Shown here piece by piece: positions 5,803-15,567 of a DNA stretch of 15,567 nucleotides. Position 1 is the first letter of the stretch; every line of letters starts with the position of its first letter. Origin of the DNA: Alphaproteobacteria bacterium (GTDB taxonomy: Bacteria > Pseudomonadota > Alphaproteobacteria > Rickettsiales > Rickettsiaceae); assembly GCA_030430995.1 (NCBI GenBank), contig JAUIKA010000010.1:1-15567 (forward strand), given 5' to 3'. Position numbers and translations under genes: made by a program. Under the pieces are notes generated by a model. The model made no database searches and was not told the origin of the DNA. It saw nothing but the letters and a program-made list of their open reading frames with translations.

Positions 5803-5822
5803 TTAGCTCAATTAGTTATAAG
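5795..5822 (+). promoter_or_regulatory. Weak candidate promoter for the NRPS genes
   Basis: TTGTAT (5795-5800), a 16-nt spacer and TATAAG (5817-5822) lie 56 nt before the NRPS start. In such AT-rich DNA this could be chance. No other good box pair was seen between the transposase remnant and the gene. Confidence 0.2.
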
Positions 5823-5877
5823 ATGTTAATAGAAATACATAGTTTATCAGGCTACTTGTAATTAATTAAGTTTATAT

Positions 5878-8800
5878 ATGTTATATTCTTTTATTAGACT
5901 CTTTGAGCAACAAGCTTTAATAAATCCAAATGCTATTGCAGTTTACAATTCTCAAAGTAATTTGCATGTGGATTATGAATCTTTGAATTTAAGGGCAAAT
6001 AAAATAGCTTGCTATATTAATAAATTAGGGGTAAAGAAAGGTGACATAATAGGGGTTGTTACCAATGAAAGTTTAGATACATATGCTATTATTTTAGCCG
6101 TATTAAAATTAAACGCTATTATTCTACCTTTAGACATAAATTATCCAAATAATTACCTTGAATTTGTTATTCAAAATACAAAATTATCCTATATAATATC
6201 AGGAAATAATATCCCTACAAGATTTCGTAAAAATAACATACAAATTGTTAATCTGGAGCCTTTTCTCCAAAAAATAAATTTATACACTACAGATTTTCAA
6301 TCTAGCAAAGATAATATCTCCTACCATAACCCTATATATATCATTTATACTTCTGGCTCTACAGGAAAACCTAAAGGAGTAATATTGTCCCAAGGAGCAA
6401 TTGCAGAATTTTTAGCATGGGAAAAAAATTATTACAAGGAATATATTAAAGAGAGAGTTTTGCAATTTTCTGCACTCAATTTTGATATTTTCTTTCAAGA
6501 ATTTTTTGCTACCTTAAGCAAGGGTAGCACACTTGTTTCAGTGCCTATTTTGTATAAAAAAAGACTCGATGACTTATTGAAGTTTATTTGCACATATAAT
6601 ATCAATAAAATTATGGTTACATGTACTGTGCTTTCTCAGATTGCGGAATATGCAATAACGAATAATAAGCATTCTAAGCATTTAAAAAAAATAATTAATG
6701 TAGGGGAATCCTTAGTATTAACATCGTCGTTAATTTTGTTCATCCAAAATATGAAGCATTGTAAATTCTATAATTTATATGGGGCAGCAGAAAATCAAAT
6801 TATTTCAATTCATGAATTACAAGATTATGATAGCCTGAAATTAGGACCAACACCTATAGGTAAAGCTACATCAAATAATAAAATTTATATTTTAGATGAG
6901 CATCTTAACCAAACAAAAGATCAAGGGATGTTGTGCATTGCAAGTAATTTACTATGTACAGGGTATCTGAATAGGCCAGACCTTATAGCAGAGAAATTTA
7001 TCCCAAATCCATTTGGCAGTGGAGATAGGCTATATAAAACAGGTGATATAGTACGTTATATGCCTGATGGGAATATTGAGTTTTTAGGACGTGCAGATGA
7101 TCAAGTTAAAATTAGAGGCTTTAGGATAGAGCTTGGGGCAATTGAATCTGTAATGATAAAATATAAAGATGTATATCAGGCAGTAGTACTTACTCATATA
7201 AATAAATTAGGTAATACTCAACTGATTGCCTATATAGTACCACAGAAATATATCCTACAACTTCTTCAGGAAGATACATCTCTTTTTTTAGAAGATAAAA
7301 TTGTAGCATTTAGCAGTAAAAACTTTAAATCTTTTATAAAAGATTTAAAAGAGCATCTACATCTATATTTACCGGATTATATGGTTCCAAACGCTTTTGT
7401 TTTCATTGATAAATTACTATTTACTGCTAGCGGAAAAATTAATAAGAATGCTTTGCCTAAACAGAATTTTAACTTTAGACAAGTAGATAATAAATATGTA
7501 TCACCTCATTCATTAATTGAAAAAAAACTTAGCAACATTTGGTCTGAAGTTTTTCAAATGGATAAAATAGGTATTCATGATAACTTCTTTAATTTAGGTG
7601 GTCATTCACTTCTTGCAACTCAGATAATCTCTAGAATAAGATATATCCTCTCTATAGAGCTTCCTCTGCGGAGCTTATTTGACTCCCCTACTATTGCTGC
7701 TTTAGCTAAGGAAATAGAGGCAAATACTACAGCTGAGCAAATACCAGATATTACTTCTGTAGAAAAGCCAGAACATATACCCCTTTCATTCGCTCAAAAT
7801 AGATTATGGTTCTTAGATCAATTAAGGCCAGGCACATTATATAACGTACCTATGGCGTTCAATTTACAGAAAAATGTAGATGTTGCATCTCTTGAAAAAG
7901 CTTTAAATGCTTTAATCAAGCGCCATGAGTCATTAAGAACTATATTTCCTTACTCAGATGGGGAGGCTTCTCAATTAATCCTGCCAAAGTTAGAAGTTAG
8001 GTTAAAAAAAGAAGTAATTGACTCAGAGAGCCTAGAGGCTATAGCAAAACAAGAGGCTAATACTATCTTTAATTTATCTAAAGGACCTCTGCTCAAAGTA
8101 AAACTTGTCACTACCGCAGAAGAGACCACGTTATTCATCACGATGCATCATATTATAACTGATGGCTGGTCTAATGATATTTTCCTCAAGGAACTAGCTA
8201 TCCTTTATGATGCATATTTGAAAGGTGCAGGTGAAAATAGTGAAATATTACCCCCTCTTGCAGTGCAATATGCTGACTTCTCATTATGGCAAAGGCAATG
8301 GCTTCAAGGGGCAACATTAGATAATGAGCTCTCTTATTGGAAAGCTCAATTAACAGATATACCAGAAATCTTAGAGCTACCTACAAATAAACTACGGCCT
8401 AAAGAACTAAGCTATAAAGGTAAAATTTATAGCATTACCCTGCAAAAAGATATTGCAGCTAAAATAACTAGTTTGTCTAAAACATCAGGAACATCTATGT
8501 TCATGACTATGATGGCCATTTTCCAAATATTCCTTTACAGAATAACAGGGCAAAATGATATCGTAGTAGGAACCCCTATAGCTGGCAGGCATTATAAAGA
8601 AATAGAAGGTATAATAGGCTTCTTTATCAATACATTAGCTATCAGGACTCATTTCCGAGGCAATGAAACTTTTACTGAAATATTAGAAAAAGTAAGAGAT
8701 ACTACTTTGGATGGATATAAACATCAAAACCTCCCTTTTGAGCAGCTTGTAGACCATATGAAGATTGCAAGGGAATTAAATAGGAACCCGGTGTTCCAAG

Positions 8801-11800
8801 TGATGTTTACTTTTGACAAGGAGGAAGATAGAGGTGAAAAAAATAACAATTCTTTAATTGCCCCCAAAACTCCGGCGATCAATTTTGAAGATATTTATTC
8901 CGTATCTAAATTTGATCTCAGCATTTATGCTTATGAATCCAATAGTGAAATTAATATAGATTTTCAATATAGCACAGATTTATTTGAAGAAAGCACTATC
9001 AAAACTTATGCAGAGTCCTTCATAGAGCTAACAGATAATATACTCAATGGTGAAGCTAAAACACGTAAACCAATAAATGCGATTTCCATTGTTCCTGAGA
9101 AAGAAAAAAGAAAAATATTGATAGACTGGAACGCTACAGAAAAAAACTACCCTAAAGACCAAACCATAGGTCAGCTATTTGAACAACAAGTAGAAAAAAC
9201 TCCTGACTCGATTGCTGTAGTATATGAAGATAAACAACTAAGCTATATAGAACTAAACAACAGAGCAAACCAATTAGCTCATTACCTACAAAGGCAGTAC
9301 AAACTGCAACCTGATGCCTTAATAGCTTTATGCTTAGATAGGAGTGAGAATATGCTGATAGCTATACTCGCTGTACTAAAATCAGGAGCTGCTTATGTCC
9401 CCATAGATCCATCTTACCCAGAAGAGAGAATAAAATATATCTTAGAAGACACAAAGCCTAAGGTAGTTATAGCTAATAATATCTATCAAGATAAACTAGA
9501 GAGTATATGCACCTCTATTGATAATACAACAGATGTATTTGCCATAGATAATCCTTATGCAGTAGCCTCACTAGCTTCACATAGTAAAGCTAACCTCAAA
9601 ACAAACATAATAAATAACCATCTAGCCTATGTTATTTATACATCAGGTACTACCGGAAACCCTAAGGGAGTAGCTATAGAACATAAAGGAGTTGTGAATT
9701 ATATATTGAGTATAATTAATAAGGTATATATGATTAACGATCACAGATATAAATTTGCTCTCCTATCTACCGTTGCTGCAGATATAGGTAATACAACATT
9801 ATATGCGTCTCTCGTTACAGGAGGAGTATTGTTTATATTTGCAGAAAAAGACATTACAGATACAGATTCTTTTATAGATATTATACGAAATAAGCAAATA
9901 GAGTATATTAAGATAGTTCCTTCGCATTTCCAAGCTTTAACATCTGCAAATAACGCATTGCCTAAGTTAGAAGGGGTAATTTTTGGCGGGGATGTATTAC
10001 AAAAACATCTGATAGATGATGTTAATACAAAAAATATTATAAATCATTATGGCCCTACAGAAACTACAATAGGTTGTGCTCTATACGGTTTCTCTATAAA
10101 TAATTCAATAGAGGGTTTATCAATACCAATAGGGCGCCCCATTGCAAATACTATGATATACATACTTTCTAGAGGGTTAGAGCCATTACCAATAGGCGCT
10201 ATAGGAGAGATCTATATAGGTGGGGCAGGACTGGCTAGAGGGTATTTAAACATGCCAGATCTTACAGCAGAGAGATTTATACCAAATCCTTTTGGCACTG
10301 GAGATAGAATATATAAAACAGGAGATCTAGCGCGTTATATGCCAGATGGTAATATAGAATATATAGGAAGGAATGATTTTCAAGTAAAGATAAGAGGATT
10401 CAGGATAGAGCTCGGAGAAATTGAGAGTAAATTATTAGAATATAATGGTATAAAGCAAGCTGCCGTTTTAGATAGGGTTTATGAAGCAGTAGGGAGTAAA
10501 CATTTAGTAGGATATTATGTATCTGACATCAAACTAAATGAAGAGGATATTTTACAGTTTTTGGAAAATAAACTGCCTGACTATATGGTGCCTAGTATAT
10601 TACTGCATTTAGATAAACTCCCTCTTACCATCAGTGGAAAGTTAGATAGAAAAGCTTTACCAAACCCAGAATTTACTAGTAAAGATGCATATACAGAGCC
10701 AAGAAATGAGATAGAAAAAAAAGTAAGAGATATATGGGCAGAGGTATTAGGTTTAGATAAAGAAAAAATTGGAATATATGATAATTTTTTTAGGCTGGGT
10801 GGTGATAGTATCATTAGCATTCAAATAGCTTCTAAGGCTCGTCAACAAAACATTCATTTCTTAGTAAAAGATATCTTTAATTATCCAACAATAGCTGGTA
10901 TTAGTGCATCCTTAAAAAACATTCAAGATGAGATTACTGTGCAACCTGAACAGAATTTAGTACAAGGTGATATCCCTCTTACCCCTATTCAGCATTGGTT
11001 CTTTGAACGAAATCTAACAAATAAAAATCACTACAACCAATCAGTCATTTTACAAACACATGCAGATATAGATATAGATTTGCTATACCAAGTTTTTGAT
11101 ACACTTATTTTGCATCATGACATTTTAAGATGTCAGTATCATCACAGTAAAAAAGGTTGGAAGCAAAAAAACTTATCATTCAAACAAAATGAAAATATCT
11201 GGCATATATGTGATCTTTCAAAAATACAGGATATAGATTTACCATCTCAAATAGAACTACAAGCAAATATTTATCAACAAAATCTATCTATTGAAAAAGG
11301 GCCATTAATTAAGATAGTATTATTTAATTGTGGCAAGAAAAGACAAGCACGATTATTAATAATTATTCACCATCTTATTATTGATGGAGTGTCCTGGCGG
11401 ATTTTATTAGAAGATTGCAATAATATTTATCAAGCCTTAAAAAACAACCAAATTATTTCTATTCCTAAAAAAAGTCATTCTTATATGCAATGGAGTAATG
11501 CTCTACTCAAATATTCTAAATCAGATAAAATAAAAAAGCATATTGCTTATTGGGAAAATATAAAAAAATCTATAAAGCCACTGCCCGTTGATTTTAATAA
11601 AGAGCATAATAAGGAGCCTAATATAGATACTATTACATTTTCTATCACAAAAGAAGAAACCTTAACTTTAATACAAAAAACCCCCAAAATTTATCTAACT
11701 CAAATTAATGACATTCTTTTAACGGCTCTTGTTTTAGCCAAAGGAGATTGGACTAAAGATTATACTCTATCAATTGCTTTGGAAGGGCATGGCAGAGAAA

Positions 11801-12393
11801 ATATAATAGATGAAATTGATATATCACGCACAATAGGGTGGTTCACATCTGTTTTTCCTGTTTATATTAAAATAGACGATCATTACAATTTGGAGAAATC
11901 TATTAAAATAGTAAAAGAGACACTTAATCAAATTCCAAATAAAGGTATTGATTATGCTATATTAAAATATTTAACACCAAAGGTAGAGTTATCATCCATT
12001 ATTTCAGATAATACTATATATACTGAGCCCAGTATAAATTTTAATTATTTTGGACAATGGGATAATGTATTTTTACAAAAAGATATTTTTAAATTTGCAG
12101 AAGAATCAACGGGGAATAACATAGCAAAAGAAAATTATTCTCTTTATTCTTTGAATATCAACAGTGAAATCAAACAAGGAGTTTTTATTGCATCTTTTGA
12201 TTACAATAGTAATCATTATATGAGTACTACTATAGAAAAATTTGGAAGCTTATTCATATCAAGGTTAAAAGAGATAATCTCATTTTGTAATCAAAAAATA
12301 GCTAATAATAGCTATACTCTTTCTGATTTTCAACAGAGTGATTTAGATTTTGAAGAGATGCAAAAAAGAATTAAAATTATAGAGGAATCATAA
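5878..12393 (+). CDS. Non-ribosomal peptide synthetase, A-T-C-A-T-E, loads the first two residues
   Basis: This 2171-residue cytoplasmic enzyme has two modules. Domain A1 (about 1-530) has TSGSTGKPKG at 158-167, RGFRIEL near 414 and Lys520 in SGKINKNALP. T1 has LGGHS with phosphopantetheine Ser577. C (about 634-1080) has an intact HHIITDG at 757-763. A2 (about 1100-1590) has TSGTTGNPKG from 1255. T2 has LGGDS with Ser1644, the variant found before epimerases. E (about 1700-2150) has HHLIIDG at 1831-1837. No C domain precedes A1, so this is the initiating protein. The A2 pocket reads D1302, I, T1306, K1345, I, G, H1390, I, G plus the general Lys, essentially the aspartate code DLTKVGHIGK, so module 2 is predicted to supply D-Asp. 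A1 has YGAAEN instead of YGPTE and an unfamiliar pocket (about DIQMIVLII), so its substrate is not called. An in-frame TAA at 5863-5865 limits the start to this ATG or later; no ribosome site is evident. Confidence 0.95.
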   Translation: MLYSFIRLFEQQALINPNAIAVYNSQSNLHVDYESLNLRANKIACYINKLGVKKGDIIGVVTNESLDTYAIILAVLKLNAIILPLDINYPNNYLEFVIQNTKLSYIISGNNIPTRFRKNNIQIVNLEPFLQKINLYTTDFQSSKDNISYHNPIYIIYTSGSTGKPKGVILSQGAIAEFLAWEKNYYKEYIKERVLQFSALNFDIFFQEFFATLSKGSTLVSVPILYKKRLDDLLKFICTYNINKIMVTCTVLSQIAEYAITNNKHSKHLKKIINVGESLVLTSSLILFIQNMKHCKFYNLYGAAENQIISIHELQDYDSLKLGPTPIGKATSNNKIYILDEHLNQTKDQGMLCIASNLLCTGYLNRPDLIAEKFIPNPFGSGDRLYKTGDIVRYMPDGNIEFLGRADDQVKIRGFRIELGAIESVMIKYKDVYQAVVLTHINKLGNTQLIAYIVPQKYILQLLQEDTSLFLEDKIVAFSSKNFKSFIKDLKEHLHLYLPDYMVPNAFVFIDKLLFTASGKINKNALPKQNFNFRQVDNKYVSPHSLIEKKLSNIWSEVFQMDKIGIHDNFFNLGGHSLLATQIISRIRYILSIELPLRSLFDSPTIAALAKEIEANTTAEQIPDITSVEKPEHIPLSFAQNRLWFLDQLRPGTLYNVPMAFNLQKNVDVASLEKALNALIKRHESLRTIFPYSDGEASQLILPKLEVRLKKEVIDSESLEAIAKQEANTIFNLSKGPLLKVKLVTTAEETTLFITMHHIITDGWSNDIFLKELAILYDAYLKGAGENSEILPPLAVQYADFSLWQRQWLQGATLDNELSYWKAQLTDIPEILELPTNKLRPKELSYKGKIYSITLQKDIAAKITSLSKTSGTSMFMTMMAIFQIFLYRITGQNDIVVGTPIAGRHYKEIEGIIGFFINTLAIRTHFRGNETFTEILEKVRDTTLDGYKHQNLPFEQLVDHMKIARELNRNPVFQVMFTFDKEEDRGEKNNNSLIAPKTPAINFEDIYSVSKFDLSIYAYESNSEINIDFQYSTDLFEESTIKTYAESFIELTDNILNGEAKTRKPINAISIVPEKEKRKILIDWNATEKNYPKDQTIGQLFEQQVEKTPDSIAVVYEDKQLSYIELNNRANQLAHYLQRQYKLQPDALIALCLDRSENMLIAILAVLKSGAAYVPIDPSYPEERIKYILEDTKPKVVIANNIYQDKLESICTSIDNTTDVFAIDNPYAVASLASHSKANLKTNIINNHLAYVIYTSGTTGNPKGVAIEHKGVVNYILSIINKVYMINDHRYKFALLSTVAADIGNTTLYASLVTGGVLFIFAEKDITDTDSFIDIIRNKQIEYIKIVPSHFQALTSANNALPKLEGVIFGGDVLQKHLIDDVNTKNIINHYGPTETTIGCALYGFSINNSIEGLSIPIGRPIANTMIYILSRGLEPLPIGAIGEIYIGGAGLARGYLNMPDLTAERFIPNPFGTGDRIYKTGDLARYMPDGNIEYIGRNDFQVKIRGFRIELGEIESKLLEYNGIKQAAVLDRVYEAVGSKHLVGYYVSDIKLNEEDILQFLENKLPDYMVPSILLHLDKLPLTISGKLDRKALPNPEFTSKDAYTEPRNEIEKKVRDIWAEVLGLDKEKIGIYDNFFRLGGDSIISIQIASKARQQNIHFLVKDIFNYPTIAGISASLKNIQDEITVQPEQNLVQGDIPLTPIQHWFFERNLTNKNHYNQSVILQTHADIDIDLLYQVFDTLILHHDILRCQYHHSKKGWKQKNLSFKQNENIWHICDLSKIQDIDLPSQIELQANIYQQNLSIEKGPLIKIVLFNCGKKRQARLLIIIHHLIIDGVSWRILLEDCNNIYQALKNNQIISIPKKSHSYMQWSNALLKYSKSDKIKKHIAYWENIKKSIKPLPVDFNKEHNKEPNIDTITFSITKEETLTLIQKTPKIYLTQINDILLTALVLAKGDWTKDYTLSIALEGHGRENIIDEIDISRTIGWFTSVFPVYIKIDDHYNLEKSIKIVKETLNQIPNKGIDYAILKYLTPKVELSSIISDNTIYTEPSINFNYFGQWDNVFLQKDIFKFAEESTGNNIAKENYSLYSLNINSEIKQGVFIASFDYNSNHYMSTTIEKFGSLFISRLKEIISFCNQKIANNSYTLSDFQQSDLDFEEMQKRIKIIEES
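7561..7663 (+). repeat. 103-bp identical repeat, T1 copy
   Basis: This stretch codes for the carrier-protein core from DKIGIHDNFFNLGG through HSLLATQIISRIR. It is identical to 15465-15567, where the window ends, so the true repeat may be longer. Confidence 0.95.
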
Positions 12394-12395
12394 AT

Positions 12396-15300
12396 ATGGC
12401 TGCTAAAAGAAAAATCCAAGATATTTACCCCCTCTCATCAATGCAGGCTGGTTTTTTATTCCAAGCTTTATATGCTCCTAATTCAGATGCATATTTTGTC
12501 CAAACGATTTGCGAATTATCAATGGTAAATGCAGAAGTGTTAAAAGCTGCATGGCAAAAAATAAGTAATCAATATGATGTTTTAAGAAGTGGTGTAGTAT
12601 GGCAAGACGGGAAACAACCTGCACAATATGTTTTAGAGCAAATCGAGGTTCCTTTTAAAAATATTGATCTAACAAATTCTGAAGAAGCAGAAAATTTATT
12701 TAATAATATTGTCCAAAGTGATAGAGAGAAAGGGTTTGATCTTAGCAAGGCGCCGCTTTTTAGAATAACTTTAGTAAGATTTAATTATAATGAATATAAA
12801 ATGATATGGAGTAAAAACCATATAATTCTAGATGGGTGGAGCAGTTCTATTATTTTAGGAGAGGTTCTGGAGATATATAAACAAATAATTAGTAGTGCCA
12901 ATGAACCATTACTACAACCAAAAAGGCCTTATAAAGATTATATCGCTTGGTTACAAAAACAAGATATAGAGTTGGCAGAAAACTTTTGGAGAAATTATCT
13001 ATATAATTTAAATAGTCATACCAGATTAAGTTTTAAAAATTACATAAACCCTAAAAAATCAAATATTAAAAATTATGATAATCATATTATAGATTTTTCA
13101 TCCCAAATTACAAAAAAGCTACAGAATTATGCTCAAAATAATAATTTAACTATAAATACTGTAATTCAAGGAATTGCTATATTGCTTCTAAAAATATATA
13201 CTCAAAAAAAGGATTTAATTTTAGGCGTCACAGTATCCGGAAGGGATATTAACCTCAGGGGTATAGAAGAAATGGTAGGGCTTTTTATAAATACCCTGCC
13301 TCTAAGAGTTCAGTATAAGGAGACAGAGGATATTACTCTGTTTTTTCAAAATTTACAAAAAAACTTTCAAAATATAAATGAATATAGTTATGCTTCCCTT
13401 TCACAAATACAGTCTTGGTCAAAGTTGGATGAAGGGCTCTTTGATGTACTTTTTATCTTTGCGAATCAGCCTATTATAGAGCAAGGAGATGGTTTTAAAA
13501 TAAAAAATATTAGCGGTATAGAGAAAACCGAATATCCTTTAAGCATAGTAGCTTCATTAGAAGAAAAGTTATCTTTAAATATACATTACCAAGCTATACA
13601 TTTTGATATTTCAATAATACAAGGATTTGCATCTCATTTTAAAAAAATAGTGGATGAGATAACAATTATACTTAGTCTAGAAAATAATATTTATAAACCA
13701 ATTAGTGTTATAAATATTTTTTCAGAAAAAGAAAAACAAAATATACTTATAGATTTCAACTCTACAGAAAAAGAATATACAAAGACTAAAGCTATACATG
13801 AGATTTTTGAACAACAAGTAGAAAAAACTCCAGATAAAATTGCTTTAACATATGGCAATTCTTACCTAACATATAGGGAACTTAACAATAAAGCCAATCA
13901 ATTAGCGCATCATTTAAATGACTATGGGGTGGAGGCAGATACCCTGGTGGCTATTATGGTAGACAGATCTTTTGATATGATTACAGGGCTGCTTGCAGTT
14001 TTAAAAGCAGGCGGCGCTTATGTACCTATAGATTCTTATTATCCTGATGAGAGGGTTAAATATATTTTAGAAGATACTAATGCTTCCATAGTGCTTACAA
14101 ATAATAAGGTAATAGACAATCTTACTGCTACATTTGCTCAGGTAATTAGTATAGATGAGCAATGTCATAATATTGATATGCTTCCCTCTAAAAATCCTGT
14201 TGTTACTACATCTTCTAGACAGCTAGCTTATATAATTTACACTTCGGGTTCTACCGGTAGGCCTAAGGGGGTTATGGTAGAGCATAGCGAGGTAGTAAAT
14301 TCGACCCAGGCAAGGATAGGTTATTATAAAGACTATTTTGATAATGATTTCTTGCTTTTATCTTCAATAGCTTTTGACAGTTCTATTGCGGCTATATTCG
14401 GCGCTCTCTCTACAGGCATGAAGTTAATAATTTTTAGAGATCTAAAAAATATTGATGCTGGTGATGTGTTAAGAGCAATTACAACAAATCAGATAACATC
14501 TATATTATGTACACCCTCTTTATATAGTTTATTATTAGAAAATTTGCCTTTATCAAAACGGTCAATTTCCTTAAAAAACATAACTATTGCAGGGGAGCAT
14601 ATAGATATTTCTTTAATCAATAAGCATCAATTATCACTACCAGAAAGCTTTTTATTCAATGAATATGGCCCAACAGAAGCATCTGTATGGAGCAGCGTGC
14701 ATTGTTTATATAATGCGCCGAGCAAAGCAGATAGAGTACTCATAGGGAGCCCTATAAGTAATGTAAAAATATATATTCTAGATAGTCATCAAAATTTACT
14801 ACCTATAGGGTCTGCGGGAGAAATATATATAGGTGGAGCAGGAGTTACCAGGGGGTATTTAAACCGTCCAGTTCTAACTGCAGAGAGATTTATACCAAAT
14901 CCTTTTGGCATTGGAGGTAGGCTATATAAAACAGGGGATCTAGCACGTTATATGCCAGATGGCAATATTGAGTTTTTAGGACGCATGGACGACCAAGTCA
15001 AGATCAGGGGGTTTAGGGTGGAGCCTGGTGAGATTGAGGCTAATTTAAATAAACATGGTGACATATATAAATCAACTATACTAACCAAAGAAGATACCCA
15101 GGGGTACAAACAGCTTGTTGCATATATTGTACCCAGAGAAGATTTATCTGCATCCTTTGAAGTGGGCACTATTTTAACTTCTTCTACGGAAGAAGAGTTT
15201 TCTGTTTTAACAGGAGAAAAAGCCTCCTCTATGATTGAGGCTATAAAAAATTATCTTATAGTTTTGTTGCCTGATTATATGATCCCGTCATTCTTTGTAT

Positions 15301-15567
15301 TCATAGATAGGTTTCCTCTCACTGTTAATGGCAAAATAGACCGTAATTCTCTTCCTACAGCTGACCTAAGTTTCAACCAAGATAGCAATAATTATGTAGC
15401 TCCAAGGGGGGAGTTGGAGGAAACTCTATCTGTGATTTGGAGTGAAATACTTGGCCTAGAAAAAGATAAAATAGGTATTCATGATAACTTCTTTAATTTA
15501 GGTGGTCATTCACTTCTTGCAACTCAGATAATCTCTAGAATAAGATATATCCTCTCTATAGAGCTTC
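12396..15567 (+). CDS. Non-ribosomal peptide synthetase, C-A-T and onward, 3' end beyond the window
   Basis: At least 1057 residues are encoded here with no stop. The start ATG is 2 nt after the first NRPS gene, with AGAGGA at 12381-12386 as ribosome site, so the two are one operon. The N-terminal C domain opens with IYPLSSMQAGFLFQ, the signature of C domains that accept a D-residue from an upstream epimerase, consistent with the E domain ending the first protein. Its core motif is NHIILDG (141-147): the first His is Asn, but the catalytic second His and the Asp-Gly are kept. The A domain (about 465-960) has TSGSTGRPKG from 616, FDSS with D661 and YGPTEASVW (757-765), giving a pocket of about DSALTAEVW, which I cannot assign. 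GGRLYKTGDL has Gly where Asp is usual, and RGFRVEPGEIE has Pro where Leu is usual. The T domain has LGGHS with Ser1039. The short termini of the two proteins could act as a docking pair. Confidence 0.93.
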   Translation, partial: MAAKRKIQDIYPLSSMQAGFLFQALYAPNSDAYFVQTICELSMVNAEVLKAAWQKISNQYDVLRSGVVWQDGKQPAQYVLEQIEVPFKNIDLTNSEEAENLFNNIVQSDREKGFDLSKAPLFRITLVRFNYNEYKMIWSKNHIILDGWSSSIILGEVLEIYKQIISSANEPLLQPKRPYKDYIAWLQKQDIELAENFWRNYLYNLNSHTRLSFKNYINPKKSNIKNYDNHIIDFSSQITKKLQNYAQNNNLTINTVIQGIAILLLKIYTQKKDLILGVTVSGRDINLRGIEEMVGLFINTLPLRVQYKETEDITLFFQNLQKNFQNINEYSYASLSQIQSWSKLDEGLFDVLFIFANQPIIEQGDGFKIKNISGIEKTEYPLSIVASLEEKLSLNIHYQAIHFDISIIQGFASHFKKIVDEITIILSLENNIYKPISVINIFSEKEKQNILIDFNSTEKEYTKTKAIHEIFEQQVEKTPDKIALTYGNSYLTYRELNNKANQLAHHLNDYGVEADTLVAIMVDRSFDMITGLLAVLKAGGAYVPIDSYYPDERVKYILEDTNASIVLTNNKVIDNLTATFAQVISIDEQCHNIDMLPSKNPVVTTSSRQLAYIIYTSGSTGRPKGVMVEHSEVVNSTQARIGYYKDYFDNDFLLLSSIAFDSSIAAIFGALSTGMKLIIFRDLKNIDAGDVLRAITTNQITSILCTPSLYSLLLENLPLSKRSISLKNITIAGEHIDISLINKHQLSLPESFLFNEYGPTEASVWSSVHCLYNAPSKADRVLIGSPISNVKIYILDSHQNLLPIGSAGEIYIGGAGVTRGYLNRPVLTAERFIPNPFGIGGRLYKTGDLARYMPDGNIEFLGRMDDQVKIRGFRVEPGEIEANLNKHGDIYKSTILTKEDTQGYKQLVAYIVPREDLSASFEVGTILTSSTEEEFSVLTGEKASSMIEAIKNYLIVLLPDYMIPSFFVFIDRFPLTVNGKIDRNSLPTADLSFNQDSNNYVAPRGELEETLSVIWSEILGLEKDKIGIHDNFFNLGGHSLLATQIISRIRYILSIEL
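15465..15567 (+). repeat. 103-bp identical repeat, T3 copy
   Basis: This matches 7561-7663 without a mismatch up to the edge of the window. The nucleotide before it differs, which fixes the left boundary. Confidence 0.95.

Noticed and set aside
10581..10820. Minus-strand frame of 79 codons
   Set aside because: It is antisense to the NRPS A2-T2 region, which is unmistakably coding.
14948..15169. Minus-strand frame of 73 codons
   Set aside because: It is antisense to the A domain of the second NRPS.

Overview
The window is AT-rich (roughly one third G+C by eye), densely packed, and marked by insertion-sequence debris. It looks like an accessory biosynthetic island of an AT-rich bacterium, most likely a Gram-negative, host-associated one. 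I cannot place it to genus: no rRNA, tRNA or housekeeping gene is present, and the taxonomic impression rests only on base composition and the IS6-type transposases.

Left part (1-3800, all on the minus strand): a compact operon read right to left. In order it encodes a 169-residue beta-repeat protein, three small Arg/Asp-rich peptides with a shared leader, an 82-residue unknown protein, a 410-residue ureohydrolase (arginase/agmatinase superfamily) with all six expected metal ligands, and an ATP-grasp ligase that runs off the left edge. The last two genes overlap by ATGA. I read this as a RiPP (ribosomal peptide) cluster in which the small peptides are precursors. The ATP-grasp enzyme would make side-chain ester or amide crosslinks, as in microviridin-type graspetides, and the arginase homologue would act as a peptide arginase turning Arg into ornithine. 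The precursors alternate R and D many times, so the pair could generate and then crosslink Orn/Asp side chains. This is the best candidate here for an undescribed system.

Middle part (about 3800-5870): a scar zone. It contains a duplicated fragment of the 82-residue gene, a complete IS6-like element (3979-4813) with perfect 14-bp terminal inverted repeats but a transposase broken by two in-frame stops, an unrecognised broken reading frame with nested inverted repeats, and the C-terminal part of a second, different IS6-family transposase.

Right part (5878-15567, plus strand): two adjacent non-ribosomal peptide synthetase genes, 2 nt apart. The first encodes A-T-C-A-T-E (2171 residues); the second begins C-A-T and runs off the right edge. 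The binding-pocket residues of the second adenylation domain match the aspartate code, and an epimerase follows, so the growing peptide is predicted to be X1-(D-Asp)-X3 and so on. The condensation domain opening the second protein is of the type expected after an epimerase. A 103-bp stretch over carrier-protein domains 1 and 3 is identical, pointing to recent duplication or gene conversion.

The two pathways are divergent and separated only by mobile-element remains. Whether they share regulation or were merely collected in one island cannot be told from the sequence.
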